64,000 nt of DNA. It comes from Cinnamomum chago (Eukaryota > Streptophyta > Magnoliopsida > Laurales > Lauraceae). The DNA lies in the NCBI GenBank assembly GCA_038049695.1, contig CP142452.1, positions 35,266,501-35,330,500 of the forward strand. The letters run 5' to 3'. Both the position numbers and the translations under genes were made by a program. Position 1 is the stretch's first letter, and the number at the start of each line of letters is the position of its first letter. A model generated the notes under the pieces. It was not told the origin of the DNA. It was given only the letters and a program-made list of their open reading frames with translations, and made no database searches. Positions 52,629 to 64,000 of this stretch are shown one piece after another.

Positions 52629-53479
52629 GTTTGTTATTTTGTCATTTTTAATTCATGTCTAGCATTGGTTTAATCATTTTCTATGGTTACAGAGTGATTG
52701 TGATTGTAGTTGTATGTAGAAGGAAATCCAGGTCATGGGTTGTTTGATTTTATCTTCAATTTGTTGCTGCTATAAAATTTATTATAATGGTATGATTATA
52801 GCCTCTTTTGACTGATTGATGTGTAGAGGAAGAGATGGGTTTTGGTTTTTCTGATTATTCAGGTTGGTTGGTGCAATTTTTTTACTTGTTATGTTTGTTC
52901 CTGATTGGGAGTATTTAGATTGGAAATGTAATTTGAATGGACGGATTTGGGTGCCTGCCAATGGTGCATTTGCATTTGTGCTACTTTGGTATTGAATTTT
53001 TTTGAGTTCATGCCGAAAGGGATTTTATGAAGATGTACTGTTTAGGTAAGAAATGAAGGGTTTGAGGTGGACCATCAGTTTACTAGGATTTTATTTACTG
53101 GGTGGCTGGTGGGTCTTTTCCTTTAAGGCTTTCTGAATTCAAGAGGAATTAATGATCTCACGCCACTTGTCAGTGATCTTACCCTGGGTTGGCATTATCA
53201 ATACCCCACCCTGCCCTAAAGTCTGGGTTTTCAATGTGCACTGCTTGTTTCACATTATCTTTAACATCCCACTACAGTCAAATTTTTGGGTACTGTCTTC
53301 ACATAAGTCACTGACTCTTTTCCACTTATACTCACCTTGTAGCTCAACTAACATATTATGTGTATGAAATTTGACTTTGGTTTTTGTTTATGCCAGTTCT
53401 CATAAGGTATTTGAATGGAGTTGAGTTTTCTATGCTCTTGAAGTAATTTTTCAGTGTCACCTGATTTGATATTCTACTC

Positions 53480-53761
53480 ATGGAATGTTATAGGTACAAG
53501 CTTGTTGTGTCCACGCCAGAACCTAAGAAGCTTGCATCTCCCACAATCACAAGCATTCAGGCTACTTCTCTCCTCTATATGAGGAATAATAGAGCAAAAA
53601 AAAATTTTAAATTAACTTGGAGAGGGTTGAGGTCGGCACAACTGATGCTAATAACTTGGTCCATATCAATCCCTGGCCTATCTCTTCCTGAAAAACTGGG
53701 TGACCCCAGTTTAGTTAGTGATAGGCCTGAAAACAAGGCTGGCCACATTTCACAACCTTGA
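53480..53761 (+). other. Unrecognised open frame inside the CACTA element
   Basis: A 93-codon frame includes YKLVVSTPEPKKLASPTITS after a splice-acceptor-like TTATAG, and has a more gene-like composition than its surroundings. It does not match the next expected exon of the cyclo-ligase-like gene. It may be an exon from another captured gene; I cannot name it. Confidence 0.35.
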
Positions 53762-54800
53762 TGTAGAATAAATCTGCCCATGGTTTCCAGTGCCAATACC
53801 TCTTAATTTTAGCATTGCTGATATCACACGAGAATTAATGTGCAATCATATTTTTGAGGCACTGGAAGTAACTCAGTTAACATATCTACGTTAACAAAAA
53901 GAGAGAAGCATCCTACTATGTATAACCACAAGAATGGTCAGAAACATTTTATTTTCTCATACATTTATTTTGAGTTGTGTGCTTCATAACATGTTAAATA
54001 ATTACATTTTTTTTGTTGCAATTTTATACAGGTAGGTAACTATCGAGATGGAGTTACTTTTTGGCAGTTAACCAAGATGACCAAGATGGAGTTGAAGACT
54101 TTTTGTTGTTAACTGGAACACTTGTTTTGAATAATTTTTGTCATTTGACGCGACACACCGTGTATGAATGTTTTGCAGTTGTGCTAAAACTATTAACTCT
54201 AAAGTGTTTATTGTTGAAGGATGAATATTTTGAAGGGTTGTGAACTTGGATGATAAAATGTTGACTTGTTGGATATTTGATTTGAATGATATTTTGCGTC
54301 TTTATGGTATAAGTTTTGCTAATGAGTGTATCTAGATACAAATATTTGAAACTTTGTAAGCAGGTGCGAAATGATAATTTGGGTGGCACAAATATTTTGA
54401 CTGTTTTTTTTTTTTTTTTTGTGACAAAAAGAGTATGTCACCCTTGTGTGCCAACCTGTAGGTAATATTATCAGTGACACGCATTTGGTTGTCAGGGTAA
54501 ATATTTCCAGTGACAATTCTTGTCACGGAAGATCTCTTTTCTATGGCACATGCATTGTTGTCACCATTGCTTTCAGTAACACCCTACTATGTCATGGAAA
54601 ATCTTTCTTCCACGACACCATATTTTTGTCACTGTTGACATCATTTTGTGACAAGTGCACAAACTTTGTCACCCTTGACTTTTAATGTCATGGATACAAT
54701 GACACCCCCATCCCGTGTCACCAAAGATAATAGGTGACAAAAATTGAACCTTCGGTGACATTTTTTCATGTCACCAAATATGTTTTTTCTTGTAGTGTGA

Positions 54801-55441
54801 CCCAGTAGCCTTCCTTAGCTCATCCCCCTTTCTTTGGCTTTAAATCACCCCAAAGAATGCCTCAAAGTTGGTTGCCAATGGTCTTAAAATAAGCTTGTAT
54901 TTATAGCAAAAAATGCCCAACGGCTAGTCCCCGGTCACCCCCTACCTTGCTTGGTCAATCGTACGCACAATGGTAAAAAATATAGTTGTTTGTGACCCAA
55001 CAGTCATGTACCTGGTCGACCCCCCCTGTATGGCAGGTCGACCAACCACTCTGGGTTAGTCATGGCCACTTTCCCAATTTTTGTTATTTTGAAAGATTTC
55101 TGCTGTGGGAACTTCTAGGCCATGGAATCATACTTAGAATCATATTTTAATCAATCTAAAGGTGTTTTCAAAACATAAACCTAAATTTCCTAAGATGATT
55201 TGAAAATCTAGGGTCATAGGCTTGCATGATTCGAAAATCTTCTTTTCAAAGATTAATGTATCCAAGTTTAAAAACTAAAACATGCATCAAACACAAGTTC
55301 TAAAAATTCTAAACAACGCATGTGAGAATCAAGATTTAAAGTTTTTCAAAATCAATGCTCATATGAAAATTCGAATCAATGCTCATGTGAAAATAATGCA
55401 TCCATCAAATTGTAATATACAAAATCCCTAACGATGCTTAC
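54801..55441 (-). mobile_element. LTR-like fragment hosting the CACTA insertion
   Basis: On the minus strand a GCTATAAATACAAG box (54892-54905) precedes a leader that is interrupted by the CACTA element. Upstream lies a GGTCGACC pair separated by a CCCTG-containing spacer (55011-55043), resembling the unit repeated at 44640-45215. The family was not determined and the element is incomplete. Confidence 0.45.
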
Positions 55442-58400
55442 TGTCACGCCCCAAAATCCGATAACATGGACCCGACGTGATTCCAGATGATCTAGTCATC
55501 TAAGGTCACTCAATAGTTTAAATGGTGGGCCAATTTTTTTCTTTTAAACAACAATCACATATAAACCAACATTAGCCATTCACATGTCAGGTAAGCAAAG
55601 AACATAACCATAAATGACATCACCAAAAACATTCTCAAATGAACCAAATACAAAACTAATTAATTACATCAATTCCAACATAAAATAATAAAGTCTTAAG
55701 ACATATCTAAATTAATGCATTAAATATTAAATCCTCATAAATTAAGTATCTTCATCTTGACCATCCAAAATGGCATCATCATAGCCATACTGTGGCACAT
55801 GCTCACCCTCAATCTCAGGGTTTTGTACATCCTTACCCACCTACACATCATCTATGGTGGTAGAATATAATGAGTACAATGGTACTTTGTAAGGTAATAA
55901 TTACTAACAAAAATATATATATATATTATAAAAATGGATAAGATTACAATGATAATGCACATATGATATGCAATAAAGACATGTAAATATTACAATGACA
56001 ATTCTGCATAAAATAAATATTTGGGACACTATTATTTCTTACAATGCCATATAAGTTGCTTGCTAATAAAGAATTTGGGGTCTCAACACTACATTTAGCA
56101 TTATTCACTTGCTACTTAGCCTTTTAAACACTTTGAGATCCTCCCTTCCATATTGGTCAATTACTCACTTAAAAATCATTACGAAACATCCATCCCTACA
56201 CTAGGTTAGGTCTTTATGTCACTTACCAGTCCAACAGTGCACCAATCTACGAAGCCTAGAAAGTACCCCTAACCAGAAAGGAGATCTTAGAATATAACTC
56301 CTTCGACATAAGGGTCATTATCATAATACCCACCATAGGTAACCGGTCACTAATCACTACACTACATTGCATTGAACCACCACACAGTAAGACGTCCTCC
56401 CCTAAGGGGTTATACAACACAGTGGGGCTGCGGAACTGGGGTTCCTACCTTCGTTGAGTTTTTGACATTCCATTTTTTAATTAGTTTAGACCTAGTTGGA
56501 ATAAAGCATATTATATGCATTCTTATCCCCAAGCATCTCATACCACTTTGTTTCCATAGACACTCATATGATTCATCCCTTTCAATTAATCCTATCAATT
56601 CATATATTATGAAGTGGATGTTACAATCACTTATCATTTACATCAATACATGAGGGTATCATTATCAATTTTCCAACATCAATAGATTCCATGCAAGACT
56701 TTTCACAAATAGTATGCGATGCAAAACTTGCCATAAATAACATACTATATAAAATTTAACATAAATAGAATGTCACCTCCTATAATTAGATTGCTATACA
56801 GCATACCATAATGTCCATAACACTATTGTCATATCACCCATTATGTATATGCATCTTTAGAAAGCAATTGAGACTTGCCTTTTATAGAGCTTTACTAACC
56901 ACTTGTGATAAGGGATGTGAAATGTGAATTATGCCGCAAAAAAAGAATTATAATGATTAAACACTACTAATTTCTAATTCTTGACCCTTAATCCTATTTT
57001 AGAATCAATTAAACACAATTTCTTAGTAAAGACTAACTCACTAGGGTCAACTAGGGAACTTAGTATAGTCATCTAACATTCTACTCTTGTTAATTATCAA
57101 ATCTTACGATCTAAGGTAGGGTCCTCTTGATCTCTAAAGTGACCCATAACACACCTAAACATTATCATAACGTGAAATTTAAGTATCACACGTCAGCCAC
57201 TAAATCACACAAAGACTTAGCAGCCAACTAGCCGATTACACTTGGTCTATGTTTGATGGCAATGGCCCATTTCATTATTTATTCGGACCTCTTAATCTCC
57301 ACTAATAAAGGGGCTCAACCTCCTGATTAGCAACTCAACTAAATCATATAGCGGCTAGTTATGACTCCATTTCATTCATAAAAATCTATTTTAGCCACCA
57401 CAACATAGACTTAGCTAGCATAACCAACTAGACTAGTAACTAGTCTAGTCAAAATGGTTTCCAACTTAGCCAAGAGTGTGCCTGCACTTTCTAATTAATT
57501 TAAGAAACAATTAATACTTTAATTTACTCCTCTAAATAAATTTAACACATAAAATATGAGAAAGTAAAAACTACACAATTTGGCTATCTGTGGTCAATTA
57601 GTGCACTTTAGATTTTGGGCTTAGCCCATTAAACCAAGACTCCTTTAGATTTAAATCCACTACTCCAGCACCTTAACACCATTAAAAAAGAATCTTAAGG
57701 CTGTTGGGATTTAATTATATTTATACTAGAATTATTATTTAACCCGAGATCAACAATCGATGCACCAATAAATCCAACACCACAACCATGATCAAAGCAA
57801 CAACTAAGAATATAATTCAACCCCTCTTTTTAATTATTCCAAAGATCCAAATTGTTAAGAATTATGCACATCAATGGGAACATTTGGACAAAAGTTTAGT
57901 ATGATCTGACCATTGGTTTGTCAAACCCAAGGGTTAAAAAATGTTTTTCCATTATCATGAATGCTTAGCATATCAAAATAATCCCTTTTCTTTTCTCCCA
58001 TTTATTCCAATGATCTGGATCTTTAAAATAAATTAGATTACAATAGAATGATTATAAACACGAGGGGGGCTCTACCCTAAGCTGTGGCTTATGTCATCCT
58101 AAATTGAAACAATGCATCGTTCTATTTTTGGCCTGACGGAACTGGAAAATCTAGTTCTGATTGGATTTATCGCTGGGTTGGAGGAGATGATTTGAGGTAG
58201 TTTATGATGGAGAGGATTTGCAGACAATTACAGCTTAGGATAACATAAGTTGCAGCTTGTAAGAAAGCCCCTCTCTATAAATATATAATTTTTTACAGTA
58301 AAAATAAGACTTTAAAAACAAAGATGAAATAACATGATTATTACACCTCATGATCATTAAAACCGAAAAATCTAACTCTAATGATCTATTAAAAAATGGA

Positions 58401-58680
58401 ATAAAAGAAACACATTCATCAAAGCCTAAATACACCTAGACCATATTAGGATTTCCACCATTGTCCTATCCAAACAGGATGATCTAAGCATAATCAATAA
58501 TTAAAAACACAAACTTGGATCCCCTCCTCCTTTGGCCGATCCCTATTAAACGAAAATGATATGGTTTTTTTTTTTTTTTTTTTTTATCAAAGTTCATTGC
58601 TTCGTCATGGTGCCAAAACAACACCATTAATGGCCATCAATGGTTATGGAAAAGGGAAGATGATAGAAAAAAAGATGATG
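55442..58680 (-). mobile_element. Ty3-like LTR region (fossil), minus strand
   Basis: The minus strand ends with TTGGGGCGTGACA at 55442, the classic terminus of plant chromovirus-type LTRs. A CT-rich leader-like stretch lies at 58560-58700. The 3.2 kb between is AT-rich and holds no recognisable protein. No primer site follows the terminus, so a 3' or solo LTR is likely. The right boundary is only a guess. Confidence 0.5.
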
Positions 58681-58689
58681 AAAAATTAA

Positions 58690-61600
58690 ACAAGAAGGCG
58701 ATTAGGGATTCTCTTTCATCTCCGACTAATCACGATCCCCCCCTGATGATCTCCGTTCTCAACTTGCTGATATGATTAAGTTTGCGGGAGATGGTGAGTC
58801 TATTCTCTCGATCGTCATGATGGCTATTCACAAGAGGTAAGAATCTTTCTTACCCCACAATCTTCCTAATGATCTTATCATTGCGGCTAAGGTTCAGATG
58901 AAAAATCAAGAAGCATACACGCAGATGTTTGGACCAGGGCTCTTTGATTCTCCTTAGGCACCCAATTCTTCAATTGATGGTACTTCTCACATTGCAATAC
59001 AAGCAAACCAAGATGGATCGGGTCCTCAAATCCAAGGGGATCACGTGATCTCCAAGCAACAGTATATGCGTCACAACACATCTGATTTGAGGGCATTAAA
59101 ACCTATAAATAATGATTTTGTTGTTCCATATTCATCTCTAAATTAGACTCGTGTTGGATTTGAGTCTCCATTCCATAATGATAATGTCTCTCCTGAGCAG
59201 CCACATTTGCATGCTAGTCTCTCTACTATGCAACGTCAAACTTTGGAAAATCACGCATCAGGATCTCTGTCTACTTGAAGGGACAACTAGTTTGCATAAA
59301 CTTCTTTATTTGAGCCAAGGCCTATTGAAAACAGAAACTTGAAGTTCATCTAACCAGATGGGTCGTCTGATTATGATTTAGAATATGCTCGTGAAGATGT
59401 GGAGGCTGCAAATAAAATGTGTGGCAATTCACTCGTTGGATATGTTATAGTTAAGGAACCAAAGTTTGTTGTTGTTCGTAACTCCATGCTTAAAGCATGG
59501 CGAATTAACGATGTCCAATTCCATTCATTGGATGGTGATTTCTTTGTCTTTAAATTTTCAATTTTTCATGATAGCCAACGCATATTAGATCAGGAAGGTC
59601 CTTGGTTTATTAATGGACACCCTTTGGTTCTGAAACGATGGTCTCCAAAAATTACTCTTTGTAAAGAGGAGTTCAAGACTATTCCTATATGGGTGAAACT
59701 CCCAAATCTGAATTTCTATTTTTGATTAGCCTCTAGCCTGAGTAAACTTTCCAATGTTATTGGTAACCCCTTATATATGGACCAAGCAACCACACTTGGT
59801 ACAAGACTTGCCTTTGCCCGAGTTTGTATTGAGGTGAATATTGATTGCAAATTCATGTTAGTTTTTCGAAAGCATTATGATGGTGTTACTATCCCCCAAA
59901 AGGTTGAATATGCATGGCGACCTTATCCATGCAAGAAGTGCCACACGTTTAACCATAATGATAAGGAATGCCCTCTTAAATAACAAGTCAAACAGCAATG
60001 GGTTCAAAAAAAGAAAAACATTGAGGTGGACTCGGTTAGTAAACGACCACATGTGGACAATGTTAGTGAACTACCGTATGTGGGCAATACTATTATTATT
60101 CATTTGCTAGAGACAAATGGAATAGGGATGTCTATGGTGGATGATTTTAATCAACCTAGGGAAGATGACTTGAATCAATTAACTGGGGCTGATGTTAATA
60201 ATGACAGCGCGATCGAGATTGATGAAAAAAATCCATACAGCCTATGTAATGTCCCAATCTGTTGTTGGAGGCATTACTAGCCCAAATAGACTTCATGCTC
60301 TTTCTAATATTGATGGGGACTCCATCGGCTGATGTGGATGAAATTGCATAGACAATATTGATGGTTGAACATGAGATTTCTCGTACGGGAAGTACCTCAA
60401 ATATTGTTCAAACCTTTAATTTCCAAGTGGATACGGAGAAAATCCCTAAGATGAAGCCTCCGAATCCTAAGCCTGGTAAGCCTCAGCAGAAGGGTATTGT
60501 CATTAGAGATGGTAATCCAAAGCACAAACGCTCCAAATGACAATTTTAATATGGAATGTGTGGGGACTGCACCATATAAAAATTGTTAAAAATAAAATCC
60601 AGTTTCTAAAGCTTAATATTGTTGGATTATTGGAAACTAGAGTTCGTGAGTCTTCTATTTCCTATATACGTAGCTTTGTTGTGCCTCGTGGATGGTTGGA
60701 TCATTGTAATTTACACCATTGTGCGACATCTCGCATTTGGCTATTATGGAATCCAAAAGTTGCAAAAAGTTAGTATATTGGTAGATGGATTTCAATTTAT
60801 TCACTGTGCCTAATCTATTTTAAAGTACTCTTTTCTCCACATGGTGTGTTATGGAGATAATGGTTATATTAGAATAAGAGATCTTTGGCAACATTTATCT
60901 GCTTTTTCGATGAGTACTCAGAAACCATGGATGGTAGTTGGTGATTTCAATGTGGTTCGGTGGACCTATGAAAAATTTGGTGGTGCTACTCCTCGTCCTT
61001 TGGCCATGGATGAATTTAATGCATGTATTAATGAAGCTGCACTTGATGATCTTTCTCTTTAAGGCCCAAGCCTTACTTGGTCAAATTTAGCACAAAGGGA
61101 TAATCACATTCAATGTAAGCTTGATAGAATTCGCATCAATCAATAATTTCTCACTTCTTCTCATTTCAAAGGTGTAATTTAAACCCGGGTATTTCTGATC
61201 ACTCTCCTTTATTGTAGACTTATTTGGGTAGTTCTTTTGCTAAAACACCTTTCAAATATTTTAATTTTTGGACCAGGTGTGATGGGTTTTTTTGTTTGTG
61301 TGAATAATGCATGGAATATTAGTGTGGAGGGGACTCCTCTATTCAGCGTTGCTTGTAAACTAAAAAAATGTTAAGATGGCTTTGAAGCAGTGGCGTCATA
61401 TGCATATTCCATTGAATACTCAGATTGATCTAGCTAGATAATCTCTTGAAGAAACTCATATGGCTATTATCCAAAATCCAGTTGATGTTGATTTGCAGCA
61501 TAAAGAGCGTAAGGCTCGTGATCAATTAGCTTCACTTTTATTGATGGAAGATAGCATGCTAAAGCAAAAGACCATGGATAAATCTCTTCATCTAGGGGAT

Positions 61601-63424
61601 GGTAAATCAAGATACTTCTATGGGCTTTTTAAGCATCATCAGAAGAATTCTTATATTGATCAGATCACTGATAATGAAGGCACATGCTTTATGGAATTTG
61701 AGTCTATTTCTGAAGTCTTCATTTCCTGTTTTAAGCAGATTCTAAGCCCTCCTCTTGGTCCTTTGGAACCAACTTTGACTCGCATAGATACTTTTGGGCA
61801 TCTTTCGGATGCGGATACTGAAAATCTTATGAAGCCTATTACTGTTGAGGAGATTTAATATGCTATTAAAATAGCTAGCCCAAACAAAGCCCCTGGACCC
61901 GATGGTTTTAATGACCACTTTTTTAAGGTCTGTTGGCAAATTGTTGAAAAAGATGTTTGCGGTGCTATACAATTTTTTTTCCATTCTGGTAAGATGTTAA
62001 AACAACTAAAGGCCACCTTTATTTTCCTTTTTTCGAAGGGAGAGCTTGCTAATAGCCTTGATAAACTCAGACCTATATCTCTTACAAATGAGATCTATAA
62101 GATTATTAGTTGTATCTTAATGTATAGACTGAAGCCGTTGATTCCTAAACTTGTTGGTCCCATGCAGTCGACTTTTATTTCAGATAGGGGAATCACGGAT
62201 AACATTTTGGCAACTTCTACTTATATAAAGGAGTACGCAAATTGTGCCTCAAGTTGGACTTGGCAAAGGCATATGATAATCTTCAATGGGAATTTCTTCA
62301 AGCTACTATGACTACTATGGGGTTCCCAAATCACTTTATTATGGAGTGCGTTCAACATTCAAGTTATTTTATTCTCCTTAATGGCACCTCTTTTGGGTAC
62401 TTCAAAGGTACAAGGGGTCCCGTCTAGGATGCCCTTTATCTCTATTTATATTCGCTATTGAGATGGAGTTTTTCTCTATTATGATGACAAGGTTTGCTTC
62501 TTCTCAGCTTATTCCAACCCTTTTGTCAAAGGGAATTGGCTATCTCTCACTTGATTTTTACAGATGATGCATTATTTTTAGCAGAGGTACTCCGTATGCT
62601 GCATACAATCTTAAAAGGTTACTTGAGGACTTTCATCGCTTCCTTGGACTTGGTGTTAATTGGAATAAAAGCTCCATTATTTTTTCTTGTTGTGATTAGG
62701 AGACTCGGACAATGATAAAGGGTATTCTTAATGTGAATGAAGGCACATTCCCATTTCGTTATTTGGGGATCCCAATGTCTTCTGGAAGGTTATCTCACCA
62801 AGATTGTATCCCACTATTGGAGAAATTCAAGGCTAGACTGTCAGGCTGAAAATCTAGCATTCTATCTTATGCAAGCCGTCTGGAATTAATCAAATCTACA
62901 TTGATTGCTCTACGTAATTATTGGGCTTCCACATACCTTCTTCCAAAATCCATTCTCAGTGCTATTGATTGACTTATGTGGGATTTCTTTTGGAATAAAT
63001 GGATTGGAAGTTATTTGCATCCTCAAGCATGGAGCACTATATGTAAGCCTTTTGACCATGGTGGCTTAGGTGTCCAATCTGTATTTATCTTAAATCAGGC
63101 TATCATTATAAAGAAAGTGTGGAAAGTTGTTGTGAATTATCCTTCTTGTTGGAACATGTGGGTTTCTGCTAAATACATTAAGGATGAGTCTTTTTGGGAC
63201 ATTAAAACTCCAGCTACAACTTCATGGGGATGGCGTTAGATTCTGTCTTTATGAAGCCGAGCACTACCTTTTATTCATCATTTGGTAGGAAATGGCACAT
63301 CTGCACGCCTATGGATTGATCCATGGATGTAAAGTGGGCATTTGGTTGACTAGTATGGCATTGGGCCAAGTTATGATCTTGGACTTGATTTGAATATCTT
63401 GGTAAGTAATTTGATTCATGATGG
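58690..63424 (+). mobile_element. L1-type LINE, decayed, two ORF regions
   Basis: ORF1 (about 59390-59985) has a DUF4283-type domain (DQEGPWFINGHPLVLKRW) and a CCHC-like knuckle (CKKCHTFNHNDKECPL). ORF2 starts near 60537 with the endonuclease opening MTILIWNVWGL and continues with WMVVGDFNVVRW. Reverse-transcriptase motifs follow: SPNKAPGPDGFNDHFFKVCW, LRPISLTNEIYKIISC, QSTFISDRGITDNIL and FTDDALF. A distal WDFFWNKW...KPFDHGGLGVQS region comes last. Frames are broken by several stops and shifts (about 59724, 61062, 61858, 62311-62427 and 63239), so neither protein is intact. The 3' end is cut off where a Copia LTR begins at 63425. The 5' end is approximate. Confidence 0.88.
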
Positions 63425-64000
63425 TGTTAGTTTTATGGTCTCAATACCAAGGGTATATGATGTAATAAATTGATTAATTTCTTTATTTATCAATGCAATC
63501 ATGTTTTCCTTTTATGAGATGAATGGTGTTTAATCATATACTTGCACATAACCAATACGAATGACATAATGGTTCATGAGATGGATCGGAGTCCACAAGT
63601 ATACTAGATGTAATACATGTGTATGGATGAGATCCACATACAAGAGACATGTATTGCAAATCTTATACTTAAATATCTTCACAACCAGTGATGAGATTGG
63701 GCATCTCATCTGACAAGGTTGCAGCATTTTGATCACTATGAGATGGTGTGATTTGTCTCGATCATCGAAATGTAAGATTCTGGATCATGGTGCTGGTACA
63801 TTGGATGTATTGAAGGACCATAAGAAGCACCTTATATACACTATCTTTACTTTAAGGTCTGCTCTCATAATTCCCTAGCAATAGGCTCACAATCCTAAGA
63901 CATTAATGAACTCAAGTTTCTATCTATTCATTTGCTTTGAGTCACCAATATGTGAAGTCAATTGTATGTCAACAACTTGGTGATTTGGGTACGTGGTAGT
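63425..64000 (+). mobile_element. Copia-type LTR, second copy, runs off the window
   Basis: Starts TGTTAG and matches the minus strand of 42372 leftward to about 41770 over its whole visible length, by eye at roughly nine bases in ten. It lies in the opposite orientation to the 41060-42372 copy, so they are separate insertions of one family. Its insertion ends the recognisable LINE sequence. Confidence 0.8.

Larger units (their letters stand above)
50237..54797. mobile_element. Non-autonomous CACTA (En/Spm) transposon with captured host sequence
   Basis: The left end is CACTACAACAAAAAACACC, and the right end on the other strand is CACTACAAGAAAAAACATA. Both continue into TTGGTGACA. TGA flanks both sides (50234-50236 and 54798-54800), the 3-bp duplication expected of CACTA elements. 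Sub-terminal zones (50237-50450 and about 54360-54797) are crowded with GTGACA/TGTCAC words in both orientations, the usual transposase-binding arrangement. At 4561 bp it has no TNP2-type transposase that I can see, so it depends on an autonomous relative. Its interior is occupied by host-derived sequence, including a folate-enzyme-like gene fragment. Confidence 0.93.

Overview
The window is plant nuclear DNA, from a flowering plant whose lineage I cannot fix. It has spliceosomal introns with GT/AG borders, a plant-specific large ARF-GEF gene, and plant-type transposons: CACTA, hAT and Tourist MITEs, Copia and Ty3 LTR elements, RTE and L1 LINEs. No RNA gene, CRISPR array or bacterial-type feature was seen.

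Positions 479-36950 (minus strand) hold one host gene, the orthologue of Arabidopsis BIG5 (also BEN1/MIN7), a Sec7-type ARF guanine-nucleotide exchange factor of the trans-Golgi network. I could place 29 coding exons covering residues 1-1599 with no break in frame, plus a 5' UTR exon. The last roughly 140-170 residues lie beyond position 1. The gene exceeds 36 kb because three introns are swollen: intron 1 (4.0 kb), intron 5 (6.2 kb) and intron 21 (11.6 kb). Intron 21 is a nest of mobile elements: a Copia relic split by a TG..CA element and an RTE LINE, followed by a 3.7-kb LTR element that carries a hAT MITE. Introns 1, 2, 5 and 24 carry MITEs and small LINE or Copia pieces.

Positions 36950-64000 contain no intact host gene. 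They hold broken LTR retrotransposons (Copia LTRs at 41060-42372 and from 63425; Ty3-like LTR ends at 42915 and 55442; a Tat/Athila-like leader near 47.6 kb), a 4561-bp non-autonomous CACTA transposon (50237-54797) and a decayed L1-type LINE (about 58690-63424).

The most interesting object is the CACTA element. It has complete termini, a 3-bp TGA target duplication and dense sub-terminal repeats. It carries captured host sequence, including two exons and the intervening intron of a COG0212-type 5-formyltetrahydrofolate cyclo-ligase-like gene. Other points of note are six insertions with readable target duplications inside BIG5 introns, a CCGG-saturated palindromic hAT MITE, and about 100-bp GGTCGACC-bearing tandem repeats in an LTR.
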